A DNA stretch of 64,000 nt from assembly GCA_013152545.1 (NCBI GenBank), contig JAADGF010000090.1, forward strand, positions 1-64,000, in the 5' to 3' direction. The position numbers and the translations under genes are program-made. The notes beneath the pieces are model-generated. The model was not told the origin of the DNA. It saw nothing but the letters and a program-made list of their open reading frames with translations, and ran no database searches. This stretch comes from Gammaproteobacteria bacterium. Lineage in GTDB: Bacteria > Pseudomonadota > Gammaproteobacteria > SZUA-152. Below, piece after piece: positions 7,750 to 16,626 of this stretch; the first letter of the stretch is position 1; every line of letters starts with the position of its first letter.

Positions 7750-9414
7750 TTAAACTTCAAGTTCGCCAGCAATTTGCTGGAGTTTGACGATGACAAATTC
7801 AGCCGGCTTCAGTGGTGCAAAACCAACAACGATATTCACAATGCCTCGGTCAATGTCATTTTGTGTGGTGGTCTCTTTGTCGCACTTGACGAAATAAGCC
7901 TGGCGAGGTGTTGTTCCCTGAAATGCGCCCTGACGGAACAGGTTATTCATGAAAGCTCCAACATTGAGCCGGATTTGTGCCCACAAAGGTTCATCATTGG
8001 GTTCGAAGACAACCCATTGAGTGCCTCTGTAAAGGCTTTCTTCTATAAAAAGCGCTGTTCGTCTCACAGGAATGTATTTCCATTCCGAGGCCATTTGGTC
8101 TGCACCCCGCAATGTGCGTGCCCCCCAAGCAATTCGTCCAATGACGGGGAAACTGCGAAGACAGTTAACACCCAGTGGGTTCAACTCACCATTTTCGTCA
8201 TCAGTCAATATTACCGATAAACTCTGCACACCCCTTAGGGTTGCCTCTATACCGGCTGGCGCTTTCCAAACACCACGTTGCGAATCGGTACGGGAAAACA
8301 GCCCCGCTATTGTGCCGCTGGGTGCAAACGCTTCGATCTGCCCATCCCTTAGCGGGTTTGGTTTTTCTATTCGAGGAAAAAAAAGTGCAGCGTTCTTGCT
8401 ACGAGTACCGATATACTCTGTGCTGGGATGAGTGAATTCGTCAACAGCCGTTGTTTTGCTATCCCAATTGCTGGGAGAATCAACCAACAACATGGCTCGG
8501 CGCCTTTCGCAATAAACGGCAGCGTCAGCAACCAAACTCACATCAATGTCAAGATTGGGTTCACCACCAGTCGATTTATAAGGAGGAATACAGAGAATAT
8601 TAAATAGCTCAGTCTGCTCCAGCGCATACAAACCCTTTTTATCCCGTTCAGCATTAATAGGCGTAAAATCATTGGTTTTTGTAAGAGCAATACCGTTTGA
8701 GGCAGACATTGAATCTACAGCTGCTTGCAGCGCGGCCTCGGCTGCAGCAATAGCGGCCGCATCAGGAGGATCAGCCTCTTTTGCCGCTTTGAGTTCCAAT
8801 TCAGCTTCAGTCACTGGGTCCTTTCCTGCAACGGGAGGACCGGCAGGTGCCACATACAAACCATCCCATCGCACCAGTTTGGATTGTGCTGCTAAGACTC
8901 TATCCACACGGCGCGCACTATCTTTAAATGAAAGATTTAAAAAATTTTCGATAACGCCACCTGAGCCGATATCTCTTACCGTCAAATTAAACAGGTCAGA
9001 TTTCACCAACCCCAGGCCAGTCGCAACTTCTTCAGACACATTGAGATCCACCTCTGCCCGTAAATAGGCACCCCACGAACCTTCATGAGCAGCTGTCAGC
9101 ATAACAGCACCTACGACAAACGTACTGCTGGATGTTCTTGATGGGTCTGCATGGTACAGCCTTACAACAACAGCCTGAGCCCCCCCGTTCAGAAAAAAAT
9201 CCCTCACCGAAAAACTCATTGAGCTATTAATATCCAGCCCACCGAAGTTGCGCTCATAGTCTGCGAAATTATTAATGATCGTCGCATCATTAACCGGCCC
9301 GCGTTTAGCGCGTCCAATAAAAGCGGTTATCGACGTGGCAACGCCAGTAATAGTGCGTACGCCGCTGGGGATTTCTTCTATATATACACCTGGGTATGAG
9401 ATTGGAACTGGCAT
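7750..9414 (-). CDS. eCIS tail sheath protein
   Basis: A 554-residue contractile sheath protein. The start at 9414 gives MPVPISYPGVYIEEIPSG, the standard sheath N-terminus, with AGGAGTG upstream; the frame extends to 9477 without need. The C-terminal domain shows ESLYRGTQWVVFEPNDEPLWAQIRLNV and then AYFVKCDKETTTQNDIDRGIVNI, the usual sheath fold. Between roughly residues 190 and 245 there is an Ala/Glu-rich, probably helical insertion (LKAAKEADPPDAAAIAAAE), likely exposed on the particle surface. It is the first gene of the visible eCIS operon, with about 1 kb of non-coding DNA upstream, so the promoter should lie there. Confidence 0.92.
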   Translation of the reverse strand: MPVPISYPGVYIEEIPSGVRTITGVATSITAFIGRAKRGPVNDATIINNFADYERNFGGLDINSSMSFSVRDFFLNGGAQAVVVRLYHADPSRTSSSTFVVGAVMLTAAHEGSWGAYLRAEVDLNVSEEVATGLGLVKSDLFNLTVRDIGSGGVIENFLNLSFKDSARRVDRVLAAQSKLVRWDGLYVAPAGPPVAGKDPVTEAELELKAAKEADPPDAAAIAAAEAALQAAVDSMSASNGIALTKTNDFTPINAERDKKGLYALEQTELFNILCIPPYKSTGGEPNLDIDVSLVADAAVYCERRRAMLLVDSPSNWDSKTTAVDEFTHPSTEYIGTRSKNAALFFPRIEKPNPLRDGQIEAFAPSGTIAGLFSRTDSQRGVWKAPAGIEATLRGVQSLSVILTDDENGELNPLGVNCLRSFPVIGRIAWGARTLRGADQMASEWKYIPVRRTALFIEESLYRGTQWVVFEPNDEPLWAQIRLNVGAFMNNLFRQGAFQGTTPRQAYFVKCDKETTTQNDIDRGIVNIVVGFAPLKPAEFVIVKLQQIAGELEV

Positions 9415-10224
9415 ATTATTCACTCCTGTTTCAATAGCTGGAAAGTCTTGCTTATTGTGTGACATAAAAAAGATCATTCTCTCGCTAGTTATGCGCTACC
9501 AGTTAAGGCCAGAGACAGGTGCATAAATACTTCAGCGGGTTACATAGATTCTCTTAATAGACTTTTTATTTGATACGGCTCATCGTTGTTAGCCCCTCCA
9601 AAACAGCGTTCTAAAAAGATCTGAATACATTAGCCTTTTTTCTAAGCATAGCTCTATAACCCCTATTACCTCTACTGTCTACAAGTCCAGATTGAGTGAC
9701 TATGCATGCTTACCAGTTACCATATTGTGTATGTTTTTAGTCCGCTGACAATTAAGATTTCAGAGCTGATTGCAGTCACCAGATTGTTCAATAACAACAA
9801 CCAGTTCCTGTTAATTTCTCTTAAAAAAATACTGATGATCAAGTACATCATGTATGACGCTACAGAGAGTATACAATCTGGCTTTATTTCTTATTTTCAT
9901 TTATCTCAACGTAACAACTCAGTATCATTCTCTTAAACCTACTATTAATAAACAGATAACGATCTCACGGATAGAGAAATAGAGGTAGGGCGCTGAAATA
10001 ATGATGAGGAAAATATTATATAGCCTTCTAAACATACAGTAGCGACTAAGTCGGGTTGCATTTAATTTAATCAGGAACAAAGAAAAAACATCAGCAGATG
10101 ACGTCGTTTATAATTCGAAATTAATTAATCAATACAGGAATGTAGAAGTAGAATCGGCAAATTATTTATCTACTCACATTCGGCGGTTTATCAGTACCAG
10201 AGTGACGATCAACTTAACAGTAGT
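9415..10224. other. Gene-free, AT-rich stretch upstream of the eCIS operon
   Basis: No convincing coding frame was found on either strand; the 76-codon frame at 9706-9936 has no ribosome site or recognisable sequence. This stretch should contain the promoter for the sheath-first eCIS operon on the minus strand, but no clear -35/-10 pair stands out. Its right end runs into the hexanucleotide tract and repeat element. Confidence 0.5.
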
Positions 10225-10269
10225 ATCTATACCTATACCTATACCTATACCTATACCTATACCTATACC
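10225..10269. repeat. Hexanucleotide tandem repeat (ACCTAT), about 7 copies
   Basis: Six perfect ACCTAT units plus partial copies on both sides. The unit equals the tip (TATACC) of the adjoining interspersed repeat, so the tract looks like expansion of the element end. No coding frame crosses it. Confidence 0.9.
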
Positions 10270-10423
10270 GATTGAGATTTAGGTATAACTTGCACACCCT
10301 ATTCATTCCATCGCATTGTTAAAATGCCTTGCAATGAGAGAGACTATTGCGCGTCGTTTTGCCTCGTCATGAAATAAATAGGGTGTGCAGTTACACCTAG
10401 GCCTCAAACGCTATGGGTATATA
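10263..10423. repeat. Interspersed palindromic repeat, family A, copy 1
   Basis: A nearly self-complementary element of about 160 bp. The left end reads TATACCGATTGAGATTTAGG and continues AACTTGCACACCCTATTCATT. The right end, reverse-complemented, reads TATACCCATAGCGTTTGAGG and continues AACTGCACACCCTATTTATT. The core (minus strand) holds GGCAAAACGACGCGCAATAG and TTGCAAGGCATTTTAAC, shared with copies at 26.5, 46.1 and 62.2 kb. It contains no coding frame and resembles a MITE. Confidence 0.75.
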
Positions 10424-10431
10424 AAAAAGAT

Positions 10432-10460
10432 GATTAAACCTAGAGAATTCAGTTAGGAAA
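10432..10460. repeat. Degenerate end of a family B repeat
   Basis: AAACCTAGAGAATTCAGTTAGG closely resembles the 19-bp terminal repeat of the element at 15074-15314 (AACCTAGAATCCTCAGTTG). Only one end is present. It lies directly after the truncated DUF1835 frame and may mark the event that removed the rest of that gene. Confidence 0.45.
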
Positions 10461-10496
10461 GACCACTTGCAGTTCCAGCAATAATAAAATGAAACG

Positions 10497-10826
10497 TCAA
10501 CAGCCCTCAATAAACGTCGGTTTATTTTTATCCGGATCGGTAATTTCATCGAATGTATATTTAATTCGATCAGCATATTCCACCGGAATGTCTGCCGCGT
10601 AATGCTGACAAATAAAATCACCCCGTATTGTTATAAAACGTTCTACAGGATCAAACGATGGCACTCGTCCCTGAGGAAAAGGATTACTCACCTCCATGAA
10701 ATCACCGCTAAAACCGGCATCTCGAATAGCCTCTTTAATGTCAGCGCCACAGCGGATATGCAACGTCTTATGACGATGATCCAGCGTTAAGTGCGGACGC
10801 TGGATATGCTCACAGGCCTGTTGCAT
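10497..10826 (-). pseudogene. DUF1835-domain fragment
   Basis: A 109-codon frame with KTLHIRCGADIKEAIRDAGFSGDFMEVSNPFPQGRVP, the characteristic start of a DUF1835 domain (function unknown). It starts as TGATG with the stop of the upstream frame (10826-11125), whose sequence is the usual N-terminal module of the same kind of protein. The pair therefore looks like one gene broken by a frameshift and cut short at its 3' end, where intact proteins continue for well over 100 residues. A degenerate repeat end follows at 10432-10460. A pair of coupled small genes is possible but less likely. Confidence 0.6.
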
Positions 10827-11125
10827 CAGGGCAAAAGCTGTTTAAGCTTGGCCCAACTGACAAGGCCATTTTTACGGGCAATAGTACACTGGGCATCCGC
10901 AAGCTTTACTGAACGTAGCTCACACTGTGTCTCTTTAGGATGATGTTGCAGCAGGCGGCTAACCGCTTCTGATCGCTTAAGCTTAAGAAACTTAAGCAGT
11001 ATTTTCGCCTCTTTTTTAAGCTTCTCTAGTGAAAGCCTCTTAATACGTACACCACTGCCTGCAATTAACAGCAGCCGAGCATCCTGAAGCATGGGCATAA
11101 AACCAGGCTGCTTGCCTCCAAACAC
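10826..11125 (-). pseudogene. N-terminal module of a DUF1835/ankyrin-leader type protein, separated by a frameshift
   Basis: The frame contains LSLEKLKKEAKILLKFLK, then RLLQHHP and KLADAQCTIARKNGLVSWAKLKQ. This Leu-Lys-rich module with a DAQ-x-xIAR-x-xG-x-xSWxKLK signature is common at the N-terminus of DUF1835 and ankyrin-repeat proteins. It ends at LLP-stop exactly where the DUF1835 fragment begins in the neighbouring frame (shared A in TGATG). The true start is unclear; the first 25 or so residues do not look conserved. Confidence 0.5.
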
Positions 11126-11166
11126 CCCCGACCGGCTTGTGCGTCGAAATCATGCTGCCAAAGCAT

Positions 11167-11207
11167 TATACCCAGCGCGATTAAGATTTCAGCTTTATTA
11201 CACACCC
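11167..11207. repeat. Half of a family A repeat fused to the 3' end of the RND pump gene
   Basis: TATACCCAGCGCGATTAAG followed by ATTTCAGCTTTATTACACACCC is the left end of a family A element, including the ACACCC that follows the end in other copies. It runs directly into the pump gene, whose last codons (GGT GTG TAA) are part of this repeat. Confidence 0.6.
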
Positions 11208-14200
11208 TTCTGATAGCAACGCTTCACGTCATACCTCACCATCAATAGGCACGGAATGATGAACAGTACATAAAGGGTCGAACTCAGCATACCACCAACG
11301 ATGGGGGCGGCAATAGGCTGGGTGATCTCCATACCGGAACCGCTGATCAAAATTATCGGCAGCAAACCCAACACAGTAGTAACCACCGTCATCAGCTTAG
11401 GACGCAAACGCGCAACGCCTCCCTCAATCACTGCCTCGATATAAGTTGCCGTTGTCATGTTATTTTGCTTGATTACTCTCTCCGCCAGGGCCTCACGGAT
11501 AAACTCCACCATGAGAATACCCGTTTGGATTGCAATGGCGAGCACTGCAAGATAACCGATAATCACGGCAGTGGTAATGGCATAACCTAACCACCATTGC
11601 ATCAATACTCCCCCCACTAACGCAAACGGCGCAGCAAGCAGAATGATCAAGCTTAGAGCCACGGAACGAAAAGCCACGATAAGCAATGCAAACATGATAA
11701 ATAAGCTTATGGGAATGATCCAGCGAAGTTTCGCCTGTGCCTGTTCAGCGTAGCGGTAGGTACCGGTCCACTCTAAAGAATAACCTGGCGGTAACTCAAG
11801 ATGATGCGCCAGATGAGCCTTGGCGCGTGCCACATAATCGGTTGCCGTAACACCGTCCAGATCAATATAAAGATAGGTAGCACGTTCGCCGTTGTCGTTG
11901 CGAACCATCTCCGCCCGGTGGCGCACCGCAACATCAGCAATGCTCCCCAACGAGACCGCAGCGCCAACAGCAGAGACCACGGCAATTTTCGACACCTTTT
12001 CCAGTGTATCAATATATTCCGGTGAATAGCGCACGCTTAGGGGTACCATGATGCCATCAGGCTGCTGGATATTGGTAACACGTTCGCCCCCCAAGGCATG
12101 GCGTACGGTCAACATGGCCTCATCAACCTTGATACCATGTTCAGCCAGGCGCCTAAAATCGAGCTGAACATCGATGTAATCACCCCCCGCGATGCGCTCA
12201 GCCAGCACCGAGGCGGTACCTGGCAAGGCTACCAATAATCCCTCGATGTTTTTGCCCAGGGTATCAACCAGCTTTAGATCATCCCCCTTGACTTTAAGGC
12301 CGACGACGCTTTGAATGCCCGTGTCCTGCATCATCACCCGGGCAGCAATAGGCTGAGTCCAACTGTTAACATAACCGATGACGTCCATACTGGCATCCAT
12401 CTCCGCCACCAGCTTTTCCCGCGTCATTGTCGGCCGCCATTGATCCTGCGGCTTAAGCAGAATGGTTGTTTCTATCATGCTCACGGGAGCAGGATCAGTC
12501 GCGCTATCGGCTCGCCCCAATTTACCAAATACTCGCGCCACCTCGGGAAAGGTTTTAAGTTTTTTATCCATTTCCTGAAGTATCCAAGCCGCCTCACGCA
12601 TCGGCAGGCCCGGTAGGGTGGTGGGCATATAAAGAATAGCGCCCTCTTCTAACGCCGGCATATACGCCACCTCAAATCGATTCATTATTGACGCAGCCAA
12701 CCCTATCAGCAGCACACTGAACACAACAAACACATAACGATGCGCCAGAGTGTACGTCAATGCCCGGCGATAGTACTGCACCCACACCCCATCATGAAAA
12801 GCGCTGGGAGTCCCATTCGGCTTGAATGCCCAAACAACGAGAATGGGCAGCAAGCAGAGTGTCAACAGCGTGGAAAACCCCATCGCAAAGGTCTTACTGA
12901 AGGCCAACGGGTCAAACAACCGCCCTTCGCGCTCACCAAGAAAAAAAATCGGCAAAAACGAGACCAAAATAATCAACAGTGAAAACAACAACGGCCGCAT
13001 CATTCGAACAATGGCTACAATCACCAGTTGTTGTCGTTTGGTGCTGTCGATATGGGGCTGACGCGCCAATACTGTCGCACAGTTTTCCACAATAACGATG
13101 GTAGCATCTGCCATCACCCCAATCGCAATCGCCAACCCGGCCAAAGAAAGTAAATTGATAGTCTCTCCCATTACAGCCAATCCCAGTAACGCGTAGAGTA
13201 AACCAAGCAGGATGATCACAACCGGGGCAATGGCTGCACGGCGGTTACGCAGCACTAATACAATTACCACGATGACGACCACCAGTTCCCAGGCCAGGGC
13301 ACTGACAAAATTTTTCAGTGTCTGCCAAATTAAATCAGAGCGATCATAAGTAGTGACAATGTCGATCCCTGGAGGTAACGTGGTACGCAACGTATCAAGT
13401 ACCTCATTCAATACCGCCGTTATGGCCAGCACGTTGCGGTCTTGCTCCATCACCACAATAGCCCCCACCACTTCACCTTCGCCATCAAGATCCGCAATAC
13501 CCCGACGCAAATCGTAATCAACCTGGAGGTAGCCGATATCCTTCAATAGAATGGGGTGACCATCCGGCTGGTGCCCTAGCACCAACCATTCCAGTTGATC
13601 GAGATCAGCGCCATTGACGGTGGCACGCAACAGGTAATCGCGGTTCGTCAATTCAATACTGCGGCCACCAACCTGTTCAAAAGCCTGTCGCAAGGTATCA
13701 AGCAACTGGCCCAACGTTATGCCAGTCTTCGCCAGCAGGGGCGGGAAAATTTTCAGCTCAATTTGCTTCTCTAACCCACCCACCGTTGCGACCTCAGCAA
13801 TGCCTGAGACACGCTCCAACGTGGGCTTAAGCTGCCCTTCGTTGAGCTGCCGTAACTGGCGCAAGTCCCGCGTACCACTACGATCCACCAGGGCGTATTG
13901 ATAAATCCAACCCATACTGCCCGCATCCGGCCCTAGCTCAAGACGGGCATCGGCTGGCAGACGAGTACGTAGCATGTTGATCTTTGATTGCACCTGGTGA
14001 CGCACCGACTGGCGTTGATTCGCATGTTCCAAAATGACGTAAATAAAAGAATAACCAAGATGGGAGGTAGCACGTACCGCCTGAATGCCGGGCAGCCCTA
14101 ACAACGAACCAATCAGCGGTGAAGTGATTGCCAAATCGATCACCTCAGGGCTGCGTGGCCACTGCGCCTGAATAATAATTTGTGGATCGGAAATATCGGG

Positions 14201-14317
14201 AATAGCATCCAGCGGTGCACTACGAATGGCATGCACGCTGTAAAGCACTGCTGACAACAAAAACACCACTATCAGCAGGCGGTAACGTAATACCGTATTA
14301 ATGAACGTGATGAGCAT
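11198..14317 (-). CDS. Heavy-metal-type RND efflux pump, CusA/CzcA family
   Basis: An inner-membrane proton-driven exporter of about 1039 residues, the usual length for CusA. Seen: N-terminal TM with the LDAIPDISDPQIIIQAQWPRSPEVID signature; the TM4 segment AIAIGVMADATIVIVENCA with the proton-relay acid of HME-RND pumps; the LPGLPMREAAWILQEMD and YPTTLPGLP-like periplasmic segment; and twelve hydrophobic spans in the RND pattern. Substrate is probably a metal cation (Cu/Ag or Zn/Co/Cd), which cannot be decided here. The start at 14317 (MLITFINTVLRYRLLIV) overlaps the adaptor gene by 20 bp; the frame extends to 14362. The C-terminus ends in RCYQKGV, with the last codons supplied by a repeat. 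Confidence 0.87.
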   Translation of the reverse strand: MLITFINTVLRYRLLIVVFLLSAVLYSVHAIRSAPLDAIPDISDPQIIIQAQWPRSPEVIDLAITSPLIGSLLGLPGIQAVRATSHLGYSFIYVILEHANQRQSVRHQVQSKINMLRTRLPADARLELGPDAGSMGWIYQYALVDRSGTRDLRQLRQLNEGQLKPTLERVSGIAEVATVGGLEKQIELKIFPPLLAKTGITLGQLLDTLRQAFEQVGGRSIELTNRDYLLRATVNGADLDQLEWLVLGHQPDGHPILLKDIGYLQVDYDLRRGIADLDGEGEVVGAIVVMEQDRNVLAITAVLNEVLDTLRTTLPPGIDIVTTYDRSDLIWQTLKNFVSALAWELVVVIVVIVLVLRNRRAAIAPVVIILLGLLYALLGLAVMGETINLLSLAGLAIAIGVMADATIVIVENCATVLARQPHIDSTKRQQLVIVAIVRMMRPLLFSLLIILVSFLPIFFLGEREGRLFDPLAFSKTFAMGFSTLLTLCLLPILVVWAFKPNGTPSAFHDGVWVQYYRRALTYTLAHRYVFVVFSVLLIGLAASIMNRFEVAYMPALEEGAILYMPTTLPGLPMREAAWILQEMDKKLKTFPEVARVFGKLGRADSATDPAPVSMIETTILLKPQDQWRPTMTREKLVAEMDASMDVIGYVNSWTQPIAARVMMQDTGIQSVVGLKVKGDDLKLVDTLGKNIEGLLVALPGTASVLAERIAGGDYIDVQLDFRRLAEHGIKVDEAMLTVRHALGGERVTNIQQPDGIMVPLSVRYSPEYIDTLEKVSKIAVVSAVGAAVSLGSIADVAVRHRAEMVRNDNGERATYLYIDLDGVTATDYVARAKAHLAHHLELPPGYSLEWTGTYRYAEQAQAKLRWIIPISLFIMFALLIVAFRSVALSLIILLAAPFALVGGVLMQWWLGYAITTAVIIGYLAVLAIAIQTGILMVEFIREALAERVIKQNNMTTATYIEAVIEGGVARLRPKLMTVVTTVLGLLPIILISGSGMEITQPIAAPIVGGMLSSTLYVLFIIPCLLMVRYDVKRCYQKGV

Positions 14318-15053
14318 GGCTTGATTGATGCGATTGGGTATCGTGCAATTTATGCTGCGCATGGATAAAAAAACTCCCTAGCGTAACCACTCGTTCTCCG
14401 GCCATCAGGCCATCCAGCACCTGAGTATAGCGTTCGCCCTTAACACCTGTGTGTATAACACGGCGCAGGTAATGCCCCACTTGGTTTTCGGTATAGACCA
14501 GCGAGCGTCCTTCTTCCTCGATAATCGCCTCGTTGGGAACAGCCAGAAAACGACCACGTGGCACGATGATTTCCATCACATAAAAACCACCTGGGTCACG
14601 CCCGGTGACGGCCAGCGTTGCTTCGAGGCGAACACATGCCTGGGTAGCATCTAACCGATCAGCACCTCGCCACCCAGAATCAACCCGACTCACTCGCGCC
14701 TGACTGATCGATGCTTTGGCTTCAGGGAGAAAAGTAATCACCCGTTGCCCCACTTGCACCAAGGCAGCATCCGCAAAACAAGCCATGGCTAGCAATGTTT
14801 TACCGGTAGCATCAATTTGCCCAGCCACTCGTAACCACGTCTGTAACTGATAGGTGTCCGCAACAGCCAGTGTCAGCGTTAATACCTGCGCCTGAGATTC
14901 ACTCACCATCGTCTCTCTGCTGTAGGTAGGTCGGGTGTGATCACGAACCCCCCCCGCTTGAGCCACGATCCCGAGCAAGGCTAGCAACGAGCAAAGAATG
15001 AAAAAACGAATCTCACGCCGTATTCTTAACTTGAACAGTTTATGAATAGTCAT
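14298..15053 (-). CDS. Short periplasmic adaptor (membrane-fusion protein) for the CusA-like pump
   Basis: A 251-residue protein with a signal peptide (basic start, then FFILCSLLALLGIVAQA). The C-terminal half matches the CusB-type beta-barrel and membrane-proximal domains: VPNEAIIEEEGRSLVYTE, then VKGERYTQVLDGLMAGERVVTLGSFFIHAQHKL. It ends in a His-rich tail (HQSSHAHHVH) that could bind metal. Normal CusB proteins are about 400 residues; the lipoyl and alpha-hairpin parts that reach the outer-membrane channel seem reduced or missing. It overlaps the pump gene, so the two products surely act together. Confidence 0.72.
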   Translation of the reverse strand: MTIHKLFKLRIRREIRFFILCSLLALLGIVAQAGGVRDHTRPTYSRETMVSESQAQVLTLTLAVADTYQLQTWLRVAGQIDATGKTLLAMACFADAALVQVGQRVITFLPEAKASISQARVSRVDSGWRGADRLDATQACVRLEATLAVTGRDPGGFYVMEIIVPRGRFLAVPNEAIIEEEGRSLVYTENQVGHYLRRVIHTGVKGERYTQVLDGLMAGERVVTLGSFFIHAQHKLHDTQSHQSSHAHHVH

Positions 15054-15073
15054 AATTTTAAATTCATCAATTA

Positions 15074-15314
15074 AACCTAGAATCCTCAGTTGGACAGGGT
15101 GAAGTGTGCGTTTGCGGCGGTGTAGGACAAGGCGTAACGACGCGGAATAGTGATTCTATTCCAAGGAGTTACAATGCCGTCATGCAGCGCCGCAAGCGTG
15201 CAATTCGCCTTGTCGCGTGGTTCACCCAGCAGGTGATGCAATAAATTGATTTCAATGCTAATCACATCAATAACTTAGTATCAGAATGGAGCGATCAACT
15301 GAGGATTCTAGGTT
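15074..15314. repeat. Family B interspersed element with perfect 19-bp terminal inverted repeats
   Basis: Ends AACCTAGAATCCTCAGTTG (15074-15092) and CAACTGAGGATTCTAGGTT (15296-15314) are exact reverse complements. TTAA lies at or near both borders. Inside are ACAAGGCG/CGCCTTGT arms and a core (AACGACGCGGAATAG, then CTATTCCAAGGAGTTACAA) resembling the family A core. No coding frame is present, so this looks like a non-autonomous MITE-like element, placed between the beta-propeller and adaptor genes. Confidence 0.85.
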
Positions 15315-15390
15315 AAATGCTTATAAATTACATTAACCCTTTGATGAAATTGAAATTGTAAATAATGCATAACGTCATTCGACACCCAGG

Positions 15391-16596
15391 TTAATGACAA
15401 TAATTATCTTTACTATCCAGAATATGCGTTCCCCACGGGTAAAGCCCAACATTCGCAACACGAGTCACTGCTTCGGTGACGGCATCAATAACGTAAACCG
15501 AATGATCGGTCGAACTGGCGAGATAAAGCTTCTGTGCCGAGGTATCCGTTGTAGCGGTTTCGATCTGCAAGTTGACGCCAATCTTGATACGACCAGCGGG
15601 CTTTAAAGTCACCATGTCATAAACATACAAAAAGCCGCTGCTGGAGCTGATCACAAACGCTTTATTGGCGGCGAAGTTAATCCCCATCATATCCGGCCCT
15701 GACGCTAGAGTCGCTACCACCTCATTTTGACGGGTATCGATAAACGAAACTGTTTCATCGCCATTATTAGCCACCACCGCATAACGACCACCGTGACTCA
15801 TATAGGCACGCCAGGGATCAGCACCGACGCGAATCACTTTGACAACTTTGTCTTCACGCGAGTCGATGACACTGACAATACCCAGATCACCATCAGCAGC
15901 GTAGAGATAACGTCCATCATTAGCCATACTGACGTTGGAGATACCCTTAATTTCCTCCAGATAGCGTTCCGGATCAAGAACGGCGATTTCGGGAACGATC
16001 CCGACATGAATTTTTTTCAACAGTTCGTGGCGTGTTACATCAATCACGCCAACCCAATGCGCACCATAGTTGCCCACATAAGCCTTGGTGCCATCCGGTG
16101 TGAAGGTAATGTTTAGTGGTTCAGCAAAACCCTGAATCCGTTTGATTTCAGTCAAGGAGGCCATATCGATGACGGAAACGGAATCACCATCGGGATTACC
16201 CTGGTAGTAGTAACGCCCGTCAGGTGAAAAGGCAAGGTGCTCCGGTGCAAAATCAACCGGAATTTCTTTAACCAGGGTCAAGGTCGCCACATCAATGATA
16301 TAGACTTTATTGGCGCGGGTACCACCAGTGACTACCCAACGCCCATCGCGTGACATCATCGCCATGTGAGGGTTAACGTTTTTACCCAAAAACACGCTAC
16401 CGATAATTTTGTTGCTATCAATATCCATAAACGCAATATCATTGGAGTCACGATTAACAATCACCACCACTTTGGCAGGGTCGCTGATCTTGATCTGCTT
16501 TTCAGTTTGCTCAGCCAGCACCAAACCACTGAATACCAGCGCCACACAGTGGCATGCAAAGAATAGGGTTGTTACAAAGTTATTGATGATTTTCAT
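15391..16596 (-). CDS. Secreted YncE-like seven-bladed beta-propeller
   Basis: A 401-residue protein with a signal peptide (FVTTLFFACHCVALVFSGLVLA) and repeated blades of the YVTN/YncE type: KVYIIDVATLTLVKEI, SVSVIDMASLTEIKRI, WVGVIDVTRHELLKKI, VSVIDSREDKVVKVI, VSFIDTRQNEVVAT and VYVIDAVTEAVTRV. Each blade is preceded by a SPDGRY-like turn. Such propellers are periplasmic and sometimes metal- or haem-linked; no CxxCH haem site is present. An AGGAT ribosome site precedes the ATG. It sits between the porin-like gene and the RND adaptor on the same strand, so a role in the same metal response is possible but unproven. Confidence 0.75.
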   Translation of the reverse strand: MKIINNFVTTLFFACHCVALVFSGLVLAEQTEKQIKISDPAKVVVIVNRDSNDIAFMDIDSNKIIGSVFLGKNVNPHMAMMSRDGRWVVTGGTRANKVYIIDVATLTLVKEIPVDFAPEHLAFSPDGRYYYQGNPDGDSVSVIDMASLTEIKRIQGFAEPLNITFTPDGTKAYVGNYGAHWVGVIDVTRHELLKKIHVGIVPEIAVLDPERYLEEIKGISNVSMANDGRYLYAADGDLGIVSVIDSREDKVVKVIRVGADPWRAYMSHGGRYAVVANNGDETVSFIDTRQNEVVATLASGPDMMGINFAANKAFVISSSSGFLYVYDMVTLKPAGRIKIGVNLQIETATTDTSAQKLYLASSTDHSVYVIDAVTEAVTRVANVGLYPWGTHILDSKDNYCH

Positions 16597-16626
16597 TTTG
16601 ATTGAATCCTGTTGGTTAGCAGTCTG

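Noticed and set aside
7555-8220. 221-codon plus-strand frame opposite sheath and tube genes
   Set aside because: Antisense to two clearly identified structural genes; Cys-rich random composition.
9706-9936. 76-codon plus-strand frame upstream of the eCIS operon
   Set aside because: AT-rich, no ribosome site, no recognisable sequence.
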